Part shown: positions 49,406 to 57,366 of the stretch, in pieces
Numbering within the stretch: the stretch's first letter is position 1
How the letters are laid out: each line of letters begins with the position of its first letter
DNA from: Bacillus sp. MM2020_1
GTDB lineage: Bacteria; Bacillota; Bacilli; Bacillales; Cytobacillaceae
NCBI GenBank assembly: GCA_011250595.1
Contig: JAANMP010000016.1
Span: forward strand, 32,939-96,938
Direction: 5' to 3'
DNA length: 64,000 nt
Made by a program: the position numbers and the translations under genes
The notes under the pieces: model-generated
Seen by the model: the letters and a program-made list of their open reading frames with translations, nothing else
Databases searched by the model: none
What the model was told of the DNA's origin: nothing

Positions 49406-50287
49406 ATGCAAAATACAAACAAATGGTTACCATACCTATATATTGCACCTTGCTTAATCTTTTTGGCCCTTTTTGTTTATTATCCAATCGTTGAAAACTT
49501 TTTTTATAGTTTCTATGATTTCTCTGCGTTTTCAGTAGAAAAAACATTTGTTGGCTTCGGAAATTTCCTGAATCTTTTTAAAGATGATGTTTTTTATATA
49601 GCTTTAAAAAATAATCTCTGGTATGCAGTAATCTCGATTATCTTTCAGGTATTTGGCGGACTTATTTTAGCAGCTATCCTTGAAGATAAATTGATCCGAC
49701 TCGTTAGTGGGATATTCAGAACCGTGTTTTTCCTTCCGGTTGTGATATCAATGACGGTTATCGCTTTACTATTTACGTTTGTTTATAACCCGGATATCGG
49801 AATTTTAAATGGACTCCTAAATATATTAGGACTTGAAAATTTGACCAGGGCTTGGCTGGGAGAATCTGAAACAGCTATTTTCGCTGTTATTGCAGTCTCG
49901 CAGTGGCAAAGTATTGGTTACATTATGATGTTATTTATTGTTGCGATTCAAAATATCCCCCAAGAGTTGTATGAGGCTGCCGAGATTGATGGGGCAGGGA
50001 AAATTCGTAAATTCTTTTCGATTACTGTTCCACAAGTAAAAGAGATGTTCTTCGTTACAACACTTATTACCTTAACAGGTGCATTTACCGTTTTTAATGA
50101 ACCATATATTTTGACTGGCGGTGGACCAGGTAACTCAAGTGAAGTTTTAGGAACATTACTCTACCATTCCGCTTTTGGGAAAGACCAAATGGGCTATGCC
50201 TCTGCTGTGGCGACCGTAATATTAATGATTACCTTAATTGTTTCCCTGGTTCAGCTGAAAGTATTTAAAACAGGAAAGGATGTTTAG
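49406..50287 (+). CDS. frlN: Fructosamine ABC transporter permease
   Basis: This is a 293-residue carbohydrate-type permease (MalF/UgpA class) with six hydrophobic segments. Motifs are WLPYLYIAPCLIFLALFVYYPI, FRTVFFLPVVISMTVIALLF and the ATPase-contact loop ELYEAAEIDGAGKIRKFFSITVPQ (EAAEIDGAG and ITVPQ are the key parts). A GPGNSSEVLGTLLYH segment is also typical. The SD GGGGAG precedes ATG 49406. The stop overlaps the start of the next permease. Confidence 0.93.
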   Translation: MQNTNKWLPYLYIAPCLIFLALFVYYPIVENFFYSFYDFSAFSVEKTFVGFGNFLNLFKDDVFYIALKNNLWYAVISIIFQVFGGLILAAILEDKLIRLVSGIFRTVFFLPVVISMTVIALLFTFVYNPDIGILNGLLNILGLENLTRAWLGESETAIFAVIAVSQWQSIGYIMMLFIVAIQNIPQELYEAAEIDGAGKIRKFFSITVPQVKEMFFVTTLITLTGAFTVFNEPYILTGGGPGNSSEVLGTLLYHSAFGKDQMGYASAVATVILMITLIVSLVQLKVFKTGKDV

Positions 50288-51173
50288 AGTGGAGACAAGC
50301 AAAGTAATGGACTATCATCATTCGATTCCAATCACAACAAAATATAGGAAGCAGACGAAAATTGTTAAAGGTTTGCCCATCTTTACTATCCTAATCTTGT
50401 ATTTTGTGGTAATTGCTTATCCGCTATTTTGGATGGTGATTAACTCATTTAAGTCCACTTCAGAAATATTCTCCAGTAGCTGGGCATTACCAAAGGAATG
50501 GTTGTTTTCCAATTATACTGAGGCTTGGAACACTGGGATCTCTGGATATTTTGTTAATAGTTTAATTGTTACAGCTACGACCTGCTTCATCACAGTATTA
50601 ACAAGTGCACTTGGCGCTTATAGTTTATCCAGATTTGAATTTAAGGGGAAGAATATCCTGTTAGTTTTCTGTATGGGCGGAATGATGCTCTCCCCACAAG
50701 TCAGTTTAGTTCCGCTATATAAACTGATTCAATTATTAGGAATTCATGATACCTATTTTGCGATGATTTTTCCATATGTAGCCTACCGAATTCCAATCAC
50801 AATTCTTTTGATAAGAGCAGCTTTTCTAGAGGTCCCAAGAGAATTAGAGGAATCTGCCTTTTTGGATGGCTGTAATACGTGGACCATTTTTACAAAAATA
50901 TTTATTCCTTTAAATAAGCCGATATTACTAACAGCTGTTGTGTTAACTGCTTATTATACTTGGAATGAATTTATGTTTGCGTTAATCTTTGTTGATTCAG
51001 ATGCGTTAAAAACAATACCTGCCGGATTGATGCAATTTAGGGATGCCTTGCAAACCAATTGGGGGGTTCTTATGGCCGGCCTAATGATTTCAGCTTTACC
51101 GATTATTCTCTTATTTATGTTCATGCAGAAGTATTTTATTCGAGGTTTATCCTCAGGAAGTGTAAAAGGATAA
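50280..51173 (+). CDS. frlM: Fructosamine ABC transporter permease
   Basis: This is a 297-residue MalG-class permease with six hydrophobic segments, partner of FrlN. Motifs are YPLFWMVINSFKSTSEIFSS, GAYSLSRFEFKGKNILL and the contact loop ELEESAFLDGCNTWTIFTKIFIP (ESAFLDGCN is the core). ATG 50280 overlaps frlN, with GGAAAGG too close to be ideal. An in-frame GTG at 50289, nine bases after that SD, is an alternative start. Confidence 0.92.
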   Translation: MFRVETSKVMDYHHSIPITTKYRKQTKIVKGLPIFTILILYFVVIAYPLFWMVINSFKSTSEIFSSSWALPKEWLFSNYTEAWNTGISGYFVNSLIVTATTCFITVLTSALGAYSLSRFEFKGKNILLVFCMGGMMLSPQVSLVPLYKLIQLLGIHDTYFAMIFPYVAYRIPITILLIRAAFLEVPRELEESAFLDGCNTWTIFTKIFIPLNKPILLTAVVLTAYYTWNEFMFALIFVDSDALKTIPAGLMQFRDALQTNWGVLMAGLMISALPIILLFMFMQKYFIRGLSSGSVKG

Positions 51174-51189
51174 AAAGGAGTGGGGAAAT

Positions 51190-52011
51190 ATGAGAATTAT
51201 TGGAATAGGTGATAGTGTTGTTGATATTTACCAGGATCGTAACGAAATGTTTCCAGGTGGGAATGCCTTAAATGTTGCGGTATTAGCCAAACAAAGTGGA
51301 GCGGAGTCCGCGGCTTATATAGGGATTGTGGGTACGGATATTGAAGGAGATCATATTCTAGATTCTTTAAGCAAGAACTTAGTAGATGCGAGTCATGTTC
51401 GAAGAGCAGTTGGGGAAAGCGGAAAGGCCTTTGTCGATCTAAATGAGGAAGGAGACCGAATCTTTGTTAAATCAAATAAAGGCGGAGTACAAGCTATACT
51501 CAAGCTTAATCTAACAGTGGATGACTATGAATACATCAAATCGTATGATGTGGTACATACCAGTCTATATAGTCATTTAGATGAAGAATTGCCATTGCTA
51601 AAACAATACTTACCCGTATCCTATGATTTTTCAAATCATTTTTCAGTGGAACTTTTAGAAAAGGTTTGTCCACATGTCCAGTTTGCGTTTATTTCAGGAA
51701 GTGATTTGACTGAAGTTGAATTAGAAGAGTTATTCCTTAAAATACATGGACTTGGAACGCCGTTTATCATTATCACGAGAGGTTCAAAGGGCGTAGTTAT
51801 GTCTCATAAAAACAAACGATACGAACAGGGAATAGTTGAAGCAAATGTGATTGATACACTAGGTGCGGGTGATTCTTTTATTGCAGGGTTTTTAACCAAT
51901 CATTTTAATGGGTTAACTATTGAAGAATCATTGAAAGCTGCGGCACAAATTGCGGCAAGAACTTGTGAAGTGAATGGTGCATTCGGTCATGGTAAACAAT
52001 TAACTTTTTAA
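51190..52011 (+). CDS. frlD: Fructosamine kinase
   Basis: This is a 273-residue PfkB/ribokinase-family kinase that phosphorylates fructosamines at O6, making the substrate of FrlB. Motifs are FPGGNALNVAVLAKQSG, AYIGIVGTDIEG and the C-terminal anion-hole and catalytic base DTLGAGDSFIAGF. The SD AAAGGAGTGGGG precedes ATG 51190. It ends the operon, followed by a dispersed repeat and a terminator. Confidence 0.93.
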   Translation: MRIIGIGDSVVDIYQDRNEMFPGGNALNVAVLAKQSGAESAAYIGIVGTDIEGDHILDSLSKNLVDASHVRRAVGESGKAFVDLNEEGDRIFVKSNKGGVQAILKLNLTVDDYEYIKSYDVVHTSLYSHLDEELPLLKQYLPVSYDFSNHFSVELLEKVCPHVQFAFISGSDLTEVELEELFLKIHGLGTPFIIITRGSKGVVMSHKNKRYEQGIVEANVIDTLGAGDSFIAGFLTNHFNGLTIEESLKAAAQIAARTCEVNGAFGHGKQLTF

Positions 52012-52013
52012 TA

Positions 52014-52071
52014 AGAAAAGCGCAAGCGCCCTGTTCAGCGGCGTATGGCCTGGAGCTAGACAATTTTTAAA
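52014..52071 (+). repeat. Dispersed GC-rich intergenic repeat
   Basis: The segment starting GAAAAGCGCAAGCGCC and ending TGGAGCTAGACA is markedly more GC-rich than its surroundings. I recognise it as a repeat seen many times in Bacillus-group genomes. It includes the self-complementary GCGCAAGCGC. Confidence 0.6.
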
Positions 52072-52098
52072 GTCGAAATTTATACTTTCTATCTTTAA

Positions 52099-52139
52099 AT
52101 AAAAGGAATGATATGGATACCCATATTCATTCCTTTTAT
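52099..52139. terminator. Bidirectional terminator between frlD and frlR
   Basis: ATAAAAGGAATGATATGG pairs with CCATATTCATTCCTTTTAT with one mismatch and a four-base loop; A and T runs flank both arms. Confidence 0.85.
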
Positions 52140-52141
52140 TT

Positions 52142-52870
52142 TTACGTTGTTATCGTAAGTGCAATCAGTTGGGTTTGTGTCTTGAAATTTGAAATATGAA
52201 TGGGTACTCCTGTTTCGTCGTAGACGATTTTATCAATATTAAATAGTGTCGCGCCGATTTCGCAATCCAAATATTCTGCCTCTAATGTGGAAGCTGGTAT
52301 GACCGTGATAATTTTTTTACTTGAGCCAGATTTAATATTGATTTGGTAAATATTTTTCAAGACTTCATAAGTAGATTCATGTTCGGTAAAGTGTGACATT
52401 AAATTTGGGAAACGTTCTAACGAGTAATGGGCTACATCTAGAACAAACGGCTGTTGGTCAATCGACATGATCCTGACCAACTTTAATACTGGTGAATCAA
52501 TAGCGATTTGAAGTGCTTCGGCAATATCGGGAGCCGCTTTCATTTCTTCACAGGCGAGAATTCGCTTGGAAGGATTTTTCCCTATTTGCTTACTAAAGTC
52601 GGTGAATCCATCAATGGAAACCAGTTCCCGTGCAATTTTGGTTCTTGTGACGAATGTTCCCTTCCCTTGTTTTCGCTCTAAAAACCCTTCATCGGCTAAA
52701 TCTTGAATGGCTCTTCTTACGGTTATTCGGCTAACGCCATATAACTCGCATAATTCGGTTTCATTCGGCAGCCTTTCACCCGATTTATAAACCCCTTGAT
52801 CAATAGCTTCTTTCAAAATTTGTTTTAACTGGTCATATAAGGGAGTGGAGATTGAATTGTTTAATTTCAT
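52142..52870 (-). CDS. frlR: GntR/HutC-family regulator of the frl operon
   Basis: This is a 242-residue regulator with a GntR winged helix at 1-70 (PLYDQLKQILKEAIDQG, ELCELYGVSRITVRRAI, LERKQGKGTFV) and a UTRA ligand-binding domain after it. ATG 52870 has GAAAGGA about 9 bases upstream and is preferred to the longer frame from 52900. It converges with frlBONMD, as in B. subtilis, and probably represses it in the absence of fructosamine phosphates. Confidence 0.9.
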   Translation of the reverse strand: MKLNNSISTPLYDQLKQILKEAIDQGVYKSGERLPNETELCELYGVSRITVRRAIQDLADEGFLERKQGKGTFVTRTKIARELVSIDGFTDFSKQIGKNPSKRILACEEMKAAPDIAEALQIAIDSPVLKLVRIMSIDQQPFVLDVAHYSLERFPNLMSHFTEHESTYEVLKNIYQINIKSGSSKKIITVIPASTLEAEYLDCEIGATLFNIDKIVYDETGVPIHISNFKTQTQLIALTITT

Positions 52871-52901
52871 GATAAAATTTCCTTTCGAACAATAAGTCAT
52901 T

Positions 52902-52915
52902 ATATAATATTATAT
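52902..52915. promoter_or_regulatory. Putative FrlR operator at frlR
   Basis: ATATAATATTATAT lies inside a longer perfect palindrome, TTATATAATATTATATAA (52900-52917), about 30 bases upstream of the frlR start. It shares ATATAANNTTATAT with the frlB site. AT-rich composition makes chance palindromes easier. Confidence 0.4.
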
Positions 52916-53089
52916 AACAAGTTTACTTATACTGTATAGAAATACTTGATAATATTTATCATAATTATAAAATATTGGATTTTTTAATTGTGCATGCATA
53001 TTTTGCTATATAGTATATCAATTTTGATTAAACCTGAGTTTTAATTTAAACTAAGTAAAAAATGTGCAGAATTGTGTGTGGTGAGATAA

Positions 53090-53851
53090 ATGGAAAAACC
53101 AGTAGAACGAACATATGAAATAATGGAGGTCTGCCTGCTCGCGGGCAAAATCATGCTCCAAAGCGGCGGGGAGACTTACCGGGTCGAAGATACGATGATG
53201 CGAATTGCTGCAGCCTTCGGCATAGAACGGACGCATAGCTATGTAACTCCGACCGGCATTATTTTTTCAGCAGAAGGTACAGAGCCAACAAAGACGAAGC
53301 TGATTAGAATATCGGAGCGGTCAACCGACTTGAAAAAAGTTTCAATGGTCAATAGCATCTCGAGAAGAATTACGAGTGGAGATGTGACCCTGGAAGAAGC
53401 AATGGAGCATCTAAAAGAAATAGATTCTTTAGATGTAACGTTCCCTTTTCGGGTCCAAGTGGCAGCAGCGTCACTCGCGAGCGGTTGTTTTATGATCATG
53501 TTCGAGGGTGGCTGGAATGATTTTATACCGGCGATGATTTCAGGCGGAATGGGGTATCTAAGCTTTGTCTACTTTCATCGCTTTGTCCCAATCAAGTTTT
53601 TCTCGGAGTTTTTAGCATCGTTTGTGATTGGATTGCTTTCCTTTTTGTTTGTGCAAATTGGGGTTGGACAGCAATTAGATAAAATCATAATCGGCTCAGT
53701 TATGACGCTGGTTCCCGGTCTTTTAGTGACCAATGCAATTCGAGATTTAATGGCCGGACACTTAGTTTCAGGGTTATCGAAGGGGGCGGAAGCGTTTCTG
53801 ACTGCATTTGCGATTGGGGCAGGAATTGCGGTCGTCTTATCATTTTTGTAA
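53090..53851 (+). CDS. Threonine/serine exporter, ThrE N-terminal half (DUF1212)
   Basis: This is a 253-residue membrane protein with a cytosolic N-terminal part (CLLAGKIMLQSGGETYRVEDTMMRIAAAFG, HSYVTPTGIIFSAEG) followed by about five hydrophobic segments. It matches the DUF1212/YjjP half of the ThrE family. The second half is encoded by the next gene, 17 bp downstream, giving a split exporter as in E. coli YjjP/YjjB. It probably exports threonine, serine or small dicarboxylates. Confidence 0.9.
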   Translation: MEKPVERTYEIMEVCLLAGKIMLQSGGETYRVEDTMMRIAAAFGIERTHSYVTPTGIIFSAEGTEPTKTKLIRISERSTDLKKVSMVNSISRRITSGDVTLEEAMEHLKEIDSLDVTFPFRVQVAAASLASGCFMIMFEGGWNDFIPAMISGGMGYLSFVYFHRFVPIKFFSEFLASFVIGLLSFLFVQIGVGQQLDKIIIGSVMTLVPGLLVTNAIRDLMAGHLVSGLSKGAEAFLTAFAIGAGIAVVLSFL

Positions 53852-53868
53852 GGGGGGGTGTATGAAAT

Positions 53869-54315
53869 ATGGCTGTACTTGCACAGGCAATAACAAGCTT
53901 TTTGGCAACAGGGGCGTTTGGAATTCTTTTTAATGCACCGAAGGAAACATTAGTGAAGTGCGGGCTGATTGGAATGGGAGGTTGGTTAATTTATTACCTG
54001 CTAGAGGATTACTCAAATAATGCCATTTTAGCCACATTGGCAGCGACTGTTTTTATCGCTGTTCTCAGTCAACAATTAGCAAAGTTCTATAAAACCCCTG
54101 TGATTATTTTTAGTGTCGCTGGAATTATTCCACTTGTCCCTGGAGGTCTTGCCTATGATGCGATGCGAAATTTTGTTGAGAACGATTATAATTCGGCACT
54201 TGCCTTAGCTGCAAAAGTTCTGATGCTGGCAGGCTCGATTGCCTTTGGGTTAGTCTTCTCAGAGGTAATCAATCAAGTCATTCGAAAAATTAACCATAAT
54301 AAGGTACGAATTTAA
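53869..54315 (+). CDS. Threonine/serine exporter, ThrE C-terminal half (DUF3815)
   Basis: This is a 148-residue protein with four to five hydrophobic segments. PVIIFSVAGIIPLVPGGLAYDAMR is the characteristic segment of the ThrE_2/YjjB half. The SD AGGGGGGGTG lies upstream of ATG 53869. It forms one operon with the preceding gene. Confidence 0.9.
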   Translation: MAVLAQAITSFLATGAFGILFNAPKETLVKCGLIGMGGWLIYYLLEDYSNNAILATLAATVFIAVLSQQLAKFYKTPVIIFSVAGIIPLVPGGLAYDAMRNFVENDYNSALALAAKVLMLAGSIAFGLVFSEVINQVIRKINHNKVRI

Positions 54316-54496
54316 CTTACTCCCTTTAGTGCAAACTACTAAAGGGAATTTTTTTAAGGAAAATTTAAGCTTTAAAGATTATTATGAATTGGTAAATGGT
54401 TTCCTTTATTGTTTTTTAGTAAGGTAGTATAGTAGTATATTACTATTACTAATTGTCATTCAACAAAGTCTATAACAAGGAATGGTACGTTTATAT

Positions 54497-55246
54497 ATGA
54501 ATAAAATATTAAATGCAATTACTGTTGTCTTCATTCTAGGTATCAGTGCTCAAACGATTTATGAGGGAAAGTTTGACCGTCAAACCGTTGAAAAAGTCAC
54601 TGAAGCTGCATCTTTAAAAACACGGACCTTGGCTCTTTTTTCAAAAGAGGCACCGAAATTGCCTGATAGTATCAAGTTAGATGTTCCGTTAATTAATCAA
54701 ATGGACGCTCCAAAACTCTACAACGGCTGTGAAATAACGAGCCTAGCGATGATTCTTAATTTTCACGGTCTAAAAGTGACGAAAAATGAGTTATCAAAAA
54801 AAGTGAAAACCGTTCCGTTAACCTATAGTAACGGGAAAAAAGGTAATCCAAATGCCGGGTTTGTCGGTGATATGGCCAACGGACCAGGACTAGGAGTTTA
54901 TAATGGTCCCGTTTTGGAGCTTGCGCAAAAATACGTCGGTGACCGAGCGGTTAATTTAACCAATCATTCGTTTGATGAAGTTTTAGAACAAGTAGGGCAA
55001 GGGCTTCCTGTCTGGATTATTACGACATCAAGTTTTGCGCCTGTCTCTGTTTTTCAAACGTGGAATACTCCGCAGGGAAAAATTAATATTACCTTTAGTG
55101 AACATAGTGTTGTGATCACGGGGTACGATGAAAAGTATATCTATATTAACAATCCATACGGTGAAAAAAATCAGAAGTTAAATCGGGCTAGTTTTATTAA
55201 AGCTTGGGAGCAAATGGGGAAGCAAGCGATTGTTATCAAAAAATAA
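54497..55246 (+). CDS. C39-like cysteine peptidase family protein, exported
   Basis: About 249 residues. An N-terminal hydrophobic stretch (ILNAITVVFILGISAQTIY) acts as signal or anchor. The catalytic-type core is Peptidase_C39_2-like: VPLINQMDAPKLYNGCEITS with the cysteine, a GFVGDMANGPGLGVYNG loop, the histidine in FSEHSVVITGYDE, and the NNPYG segment where the Asn/Asp lies. ATG 54482 and ATG 54497 are both possible; neither has a well-placed SD. The protein is extracytoplasmic and its substrate is unknown. A terminator follows. Confidence 0.82.
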   Translation: MNKILNAITVVFILGISAQTIYEGKFDRQTVEKVTEAASLKTRTLALFSKEAPKLPDSIKLDVPLINQMDAPKLYNGCEITSLAMILNFHGLKVTKNELSKKVKTVPLTYSNGKKGNPNAGFVGDMANGPGLGVYNGPVLELAQKYVGDRAVNLTNHSFDEVLEQVGQGLPVWIITTSSFAPVSVFQTWNTPQGKINITFSEHSVVITGYDEKYIYINNPYGEKNQKLNRASFIKAWEQMGKQAIVIKK

Positions 55247-55251
55247 AAACG

Positions 55252-55284
55252 AAAAGGCCTTATTTGGAATCAGGCCTTTTCATT
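55252..55284 (+). terminator. Terminator of the C39-like gene
   Basis: AAAAGGCCT pairs with AGGCCTTTT around an 11-base loop. Confidence 0.75.
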
Positions 55285-55293
55285 TGCGGAAAT

Positions 55294-55410
55294 TTCCAAT
55301 TAATATCCAGCAAATGTCGTAAAGTTTTGTAAAAGATGTAATAAGAGTCAAAAAATATATAATAAAATCCGAAAAATGTGTCGTAAGTTTCGTAAAATAT
55401 GCTCTAAAAT
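55294..55410 (+). repeat. Degenerate tandem array, 21-bp period, five units (copy B)
   Basis: The leader TTTCCAATTAATATCCAG is identical to copy A at 22690. Units start at 55314, 55336, 55357, 55378 and 55399 (spacing 22, 21, 21, 21), with starts such as ATGTAATAAG and ATGTCGTAAA. Confidence 0.85.
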
Positions 55411-55414
55411 GGGC

Positions 55415-55447
55415 GAAGGCAGAGGAATGAAATATCCCTCTGCCTTC
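55415..55447. terminator. Hairpin after repeat copy B
   Basis: GAAGGCAGAGG pairs with CCTCTGCCTTC, 11-base loop, followed by TTAGCTTTTATT. It could terminate the minus-strand fragment at 55459 or be part of the repeat. Confidence 0.45.
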
Positions 55448-55458
55448 TTAGCTTTTAT

Positions 55459-55629
55459 TCATATTATGAATTCATATATCGTAACTTGTGAACGGTTGTC
55501 TGTGTAATCAGCCATCGCAAGGTAAAAACTTATATTATAATCATTGTTTGTAAAAACAAGTTTGCCGCGGTTATTTTTCCACCTGAAGGTTTTATACCTA
55601 AACGACGTAAGCCCTACCTCTCTTACATC
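55459..55629 (-). pseudogene. Probable 3' remnant of an unidentified gene
   Basis: On the minus strand a 56-codon frame ends in TGA with a protein-like pattern of alternating strands (FRWKNNRGKLVFTNN, ISFYLAMADYTDNRSQVTIY). It has no start codon with SD and an in-frame stop just upstream. I do not recognise the family. It lies in the 670-bp gap 55247-55917, whose remaining right part (about 55630-55900) shows nothing I can name. Confidence 0.3.
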
Positions 55630-55917
55630 CTAACGGCTCCGAAGCCGATCCAGTGTGAATAAGTTTTTAATTTTAAAACATAAGCAGAATGCCAGAAAAA
55701 TTCTTACTTTGCGTTATTTTCTCTTTTACAAGTTACAATTAAATGTGAAGCACAAATACTAATATTACAGGACTGTACGACGTTTGTCAACAATAATAAT
55801 AAAACTTTCTTCTTTAAAGGAATAACGAAAGATATAGCAGAAATATATCTATAGATGATTCGAACGGGAGTGGTTGTAAAATTAACTCTAAGAATAACTT
55901 GGAATGGAGGTCATTCG

Positions 55918-56946
55918 ATGATATTTTTTCGAAGGTTGTTCCTTACCGCTGCGAAATATCGGTTTCGGACAGTGTTATTTGTTACGACCATTTATATCTT
56001 TATAAATGCAGGGGTTATGAGAGTACTGGAGCCGAAAACATTTGAAAATACCTTTCATGCCGTTTGGTGGATTCTTACAACAATGACTACGGTAGGCTAC
56101 GGGGATGTGTACCCGACCACACAACTGGGCAGAATTTGGGCGATGGTCATCGTCTATACAGCGGGGATTGGACTTTTTGGTGTGGTAATTGGGATGATTG
56201 TCGATGCTGTGTCACAGTACAAACGGATGAAGGAGGAAGGCAAAATGACTTTTAAAGGAGAAAACCATTACGTCATAATTGGCTGGACTGCCAAAAGTAA
56301 AAATACAATAAAAGAGCTTTTTATTGGCGACGAAAAAACAGAAATCGTGTTAATTGATGAATTAGAGAAGTCACCCTATGAACATGAGCGGTTTTTATTT
56401 ATCCAGGGAAGTCCAACTGATGATGACACATTAAGAAGAGCAAAAATTGAAAGTTCAAAAGCAGTTTTGCTTTTTGCTCCTGATGGAATAGACAACCCGG
56501 ATTTAGCTGATGGAAAAACACTATTAACCGCGTCCTCGATCGAGCGATATGATGAAGGAACGGAAAAAAATATTTATACCATTGCAGAAATTTTAAATGA
56601 AAAGCATGTTAGCAATTTCAAGCATGTCAAAATAGATGAATTTATCCTTTCCCATGAATCCGTGTCCAACCTGATGGCGAAATCAGCGCAGACAAATGGG
56701 GCAAGCCATTTATTTACGCAATTATTAAGCCGTAAGGATGGGGACGCGGGTAGTGACTTATGGGAAGTTGACGTACGGTCCGACTGGGAAACATACGGAG
56801 ATGCGCATGAGTACTTAAAGCAAAAAGGGGCCCAGCTCATTGCGGACCGAAGTGATTTAAATATATTGAAAAAATGGGATGAAACCATACCAAAAGAGGC
56901 TCGCTTATTTGTGATTTGCGATAAGAATACATACCAATCGCTTTGA
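55918..56946 (+). CDS. Potassium channel with RCK (TrkA-N) domain, YugO-like
   Basis: About 342 residues. Two transmembrane helices flank a pore loop with the potassium selectivity filter TTVGYGDVYP near residue 60. After TM2 (GLFGVVIGMIVDAVSQY) comes an RCK domain beginning NHYVIIGWTAKSKNTIKEL, ligand-type, with GSPTDDDTLRRAKIESSKAV. The size and layout match B. subtilis YugO and MthK-like channels. ATG 55918 has TGGAGG upstream and is preferred to the TM-free extension from 55855. It converges on the DUF350/GSPS/lipoprotein operon and shares a terminator with it. Confidence 0.92.
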   Translation: MIFFRRLFLTAAKYRFRTVLFVTTIYIFINAGVMRVLEPKTFENTFHAVWWILTTMTTVGYGDVYPTTQLGRIWAMVIVYTAGIGLFGVVIGMIVDAVSQYKRMKEEGKMTFKGENHYVIIGWTAKSKNTIKELFIGDEKTEIVLIDELEKSPYEHERFLFIQGSPTDDDTLRRAKIESSKAVLLFAPDGIDNPDLADGKTLLTASSIERYDEGTEKNIYTIAEILNEKHVSNFKHVKIDEFILSHESVSNLMAKSAQTNGASHLFTQLLSRKDGDAGSDLWEVDVRSDWETYGDAHEYLKQKGAQLIADRSDLNILKKWDETIPKEARLFVICDKNTYQSL

Positions 56947-56950
56947 AGTA

Positions 56951-56981
56951 AAAAAACGCATCTCGAGGATGCGCTTTTTTT
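56951..56981. terminator. Bidirectional terminator between channel and DUF350 genes
   Basis: AAAACGCATC pairs with GATGCGCTTT around TCGAG, with A6 and T7 runs on the two sides. Confidence 0.8.
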
Positions 56982-57366
56982 AATAGGTTAAACACCCGGC
57001 AATGACGATACCAATAGAAACTGATAGTAACAATAGGAAAAGTCCGACTGCCTGGTTATCTTCCTCGATTGCTTGACTGACATTAAAACGAGGTGTAAGC
57101 CACTCAGCAAGATAAAACACCACAATCTGTGCGACAATTCCGATTGCACCCCATATGGCCATATCTGTAAGAGAAATCGAATTCGCTGCAGTAGAATATA
57201 ACACGATGGCAAGACCCAGAAGCCTGCCGCCGAGAACATAACTTGCTGCTTTATTCCCTTGGGCCATTAAGGAAATCTCCTTGACCTTGGTTGTTACTTC
57301 CATAAGAATCAGACCGACGAATAAAAGGACCAGTGAAACCAATAAATATAATAAGAAACTTGTCAT
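56980..57366 (-). CDS. DUF350 membrane protein
   Basis: This is a 128-residue protein with four hydrophobic segments arranged as two pairs. The pattern (NKAASYVLGGRLLGLAIVLYS, EEDNQAVGLFLLLLSVSIGIVIAG) fits DUF350, as in E. coli YjfL. The start overlaps the stop of the GSPS-like gene by four bases, so it is translationally coupled. The family recurs next to glutathionylspermidine synthase-like genes and potassium channels; its function is not established. Confidence 0.85.
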   Translation of the reverse strand: MTSFLLYLLVSLVLLFVGLILMEVTTKVKEISLMAQGNKAASYVLGGRLLGLAIVLYSTAANSISLTDMAIWGAIGIVAQIVVFYLAEWLTPRFNVSQAIEEDNQAVGLFLLLLSVSIGIVIAGCLTY

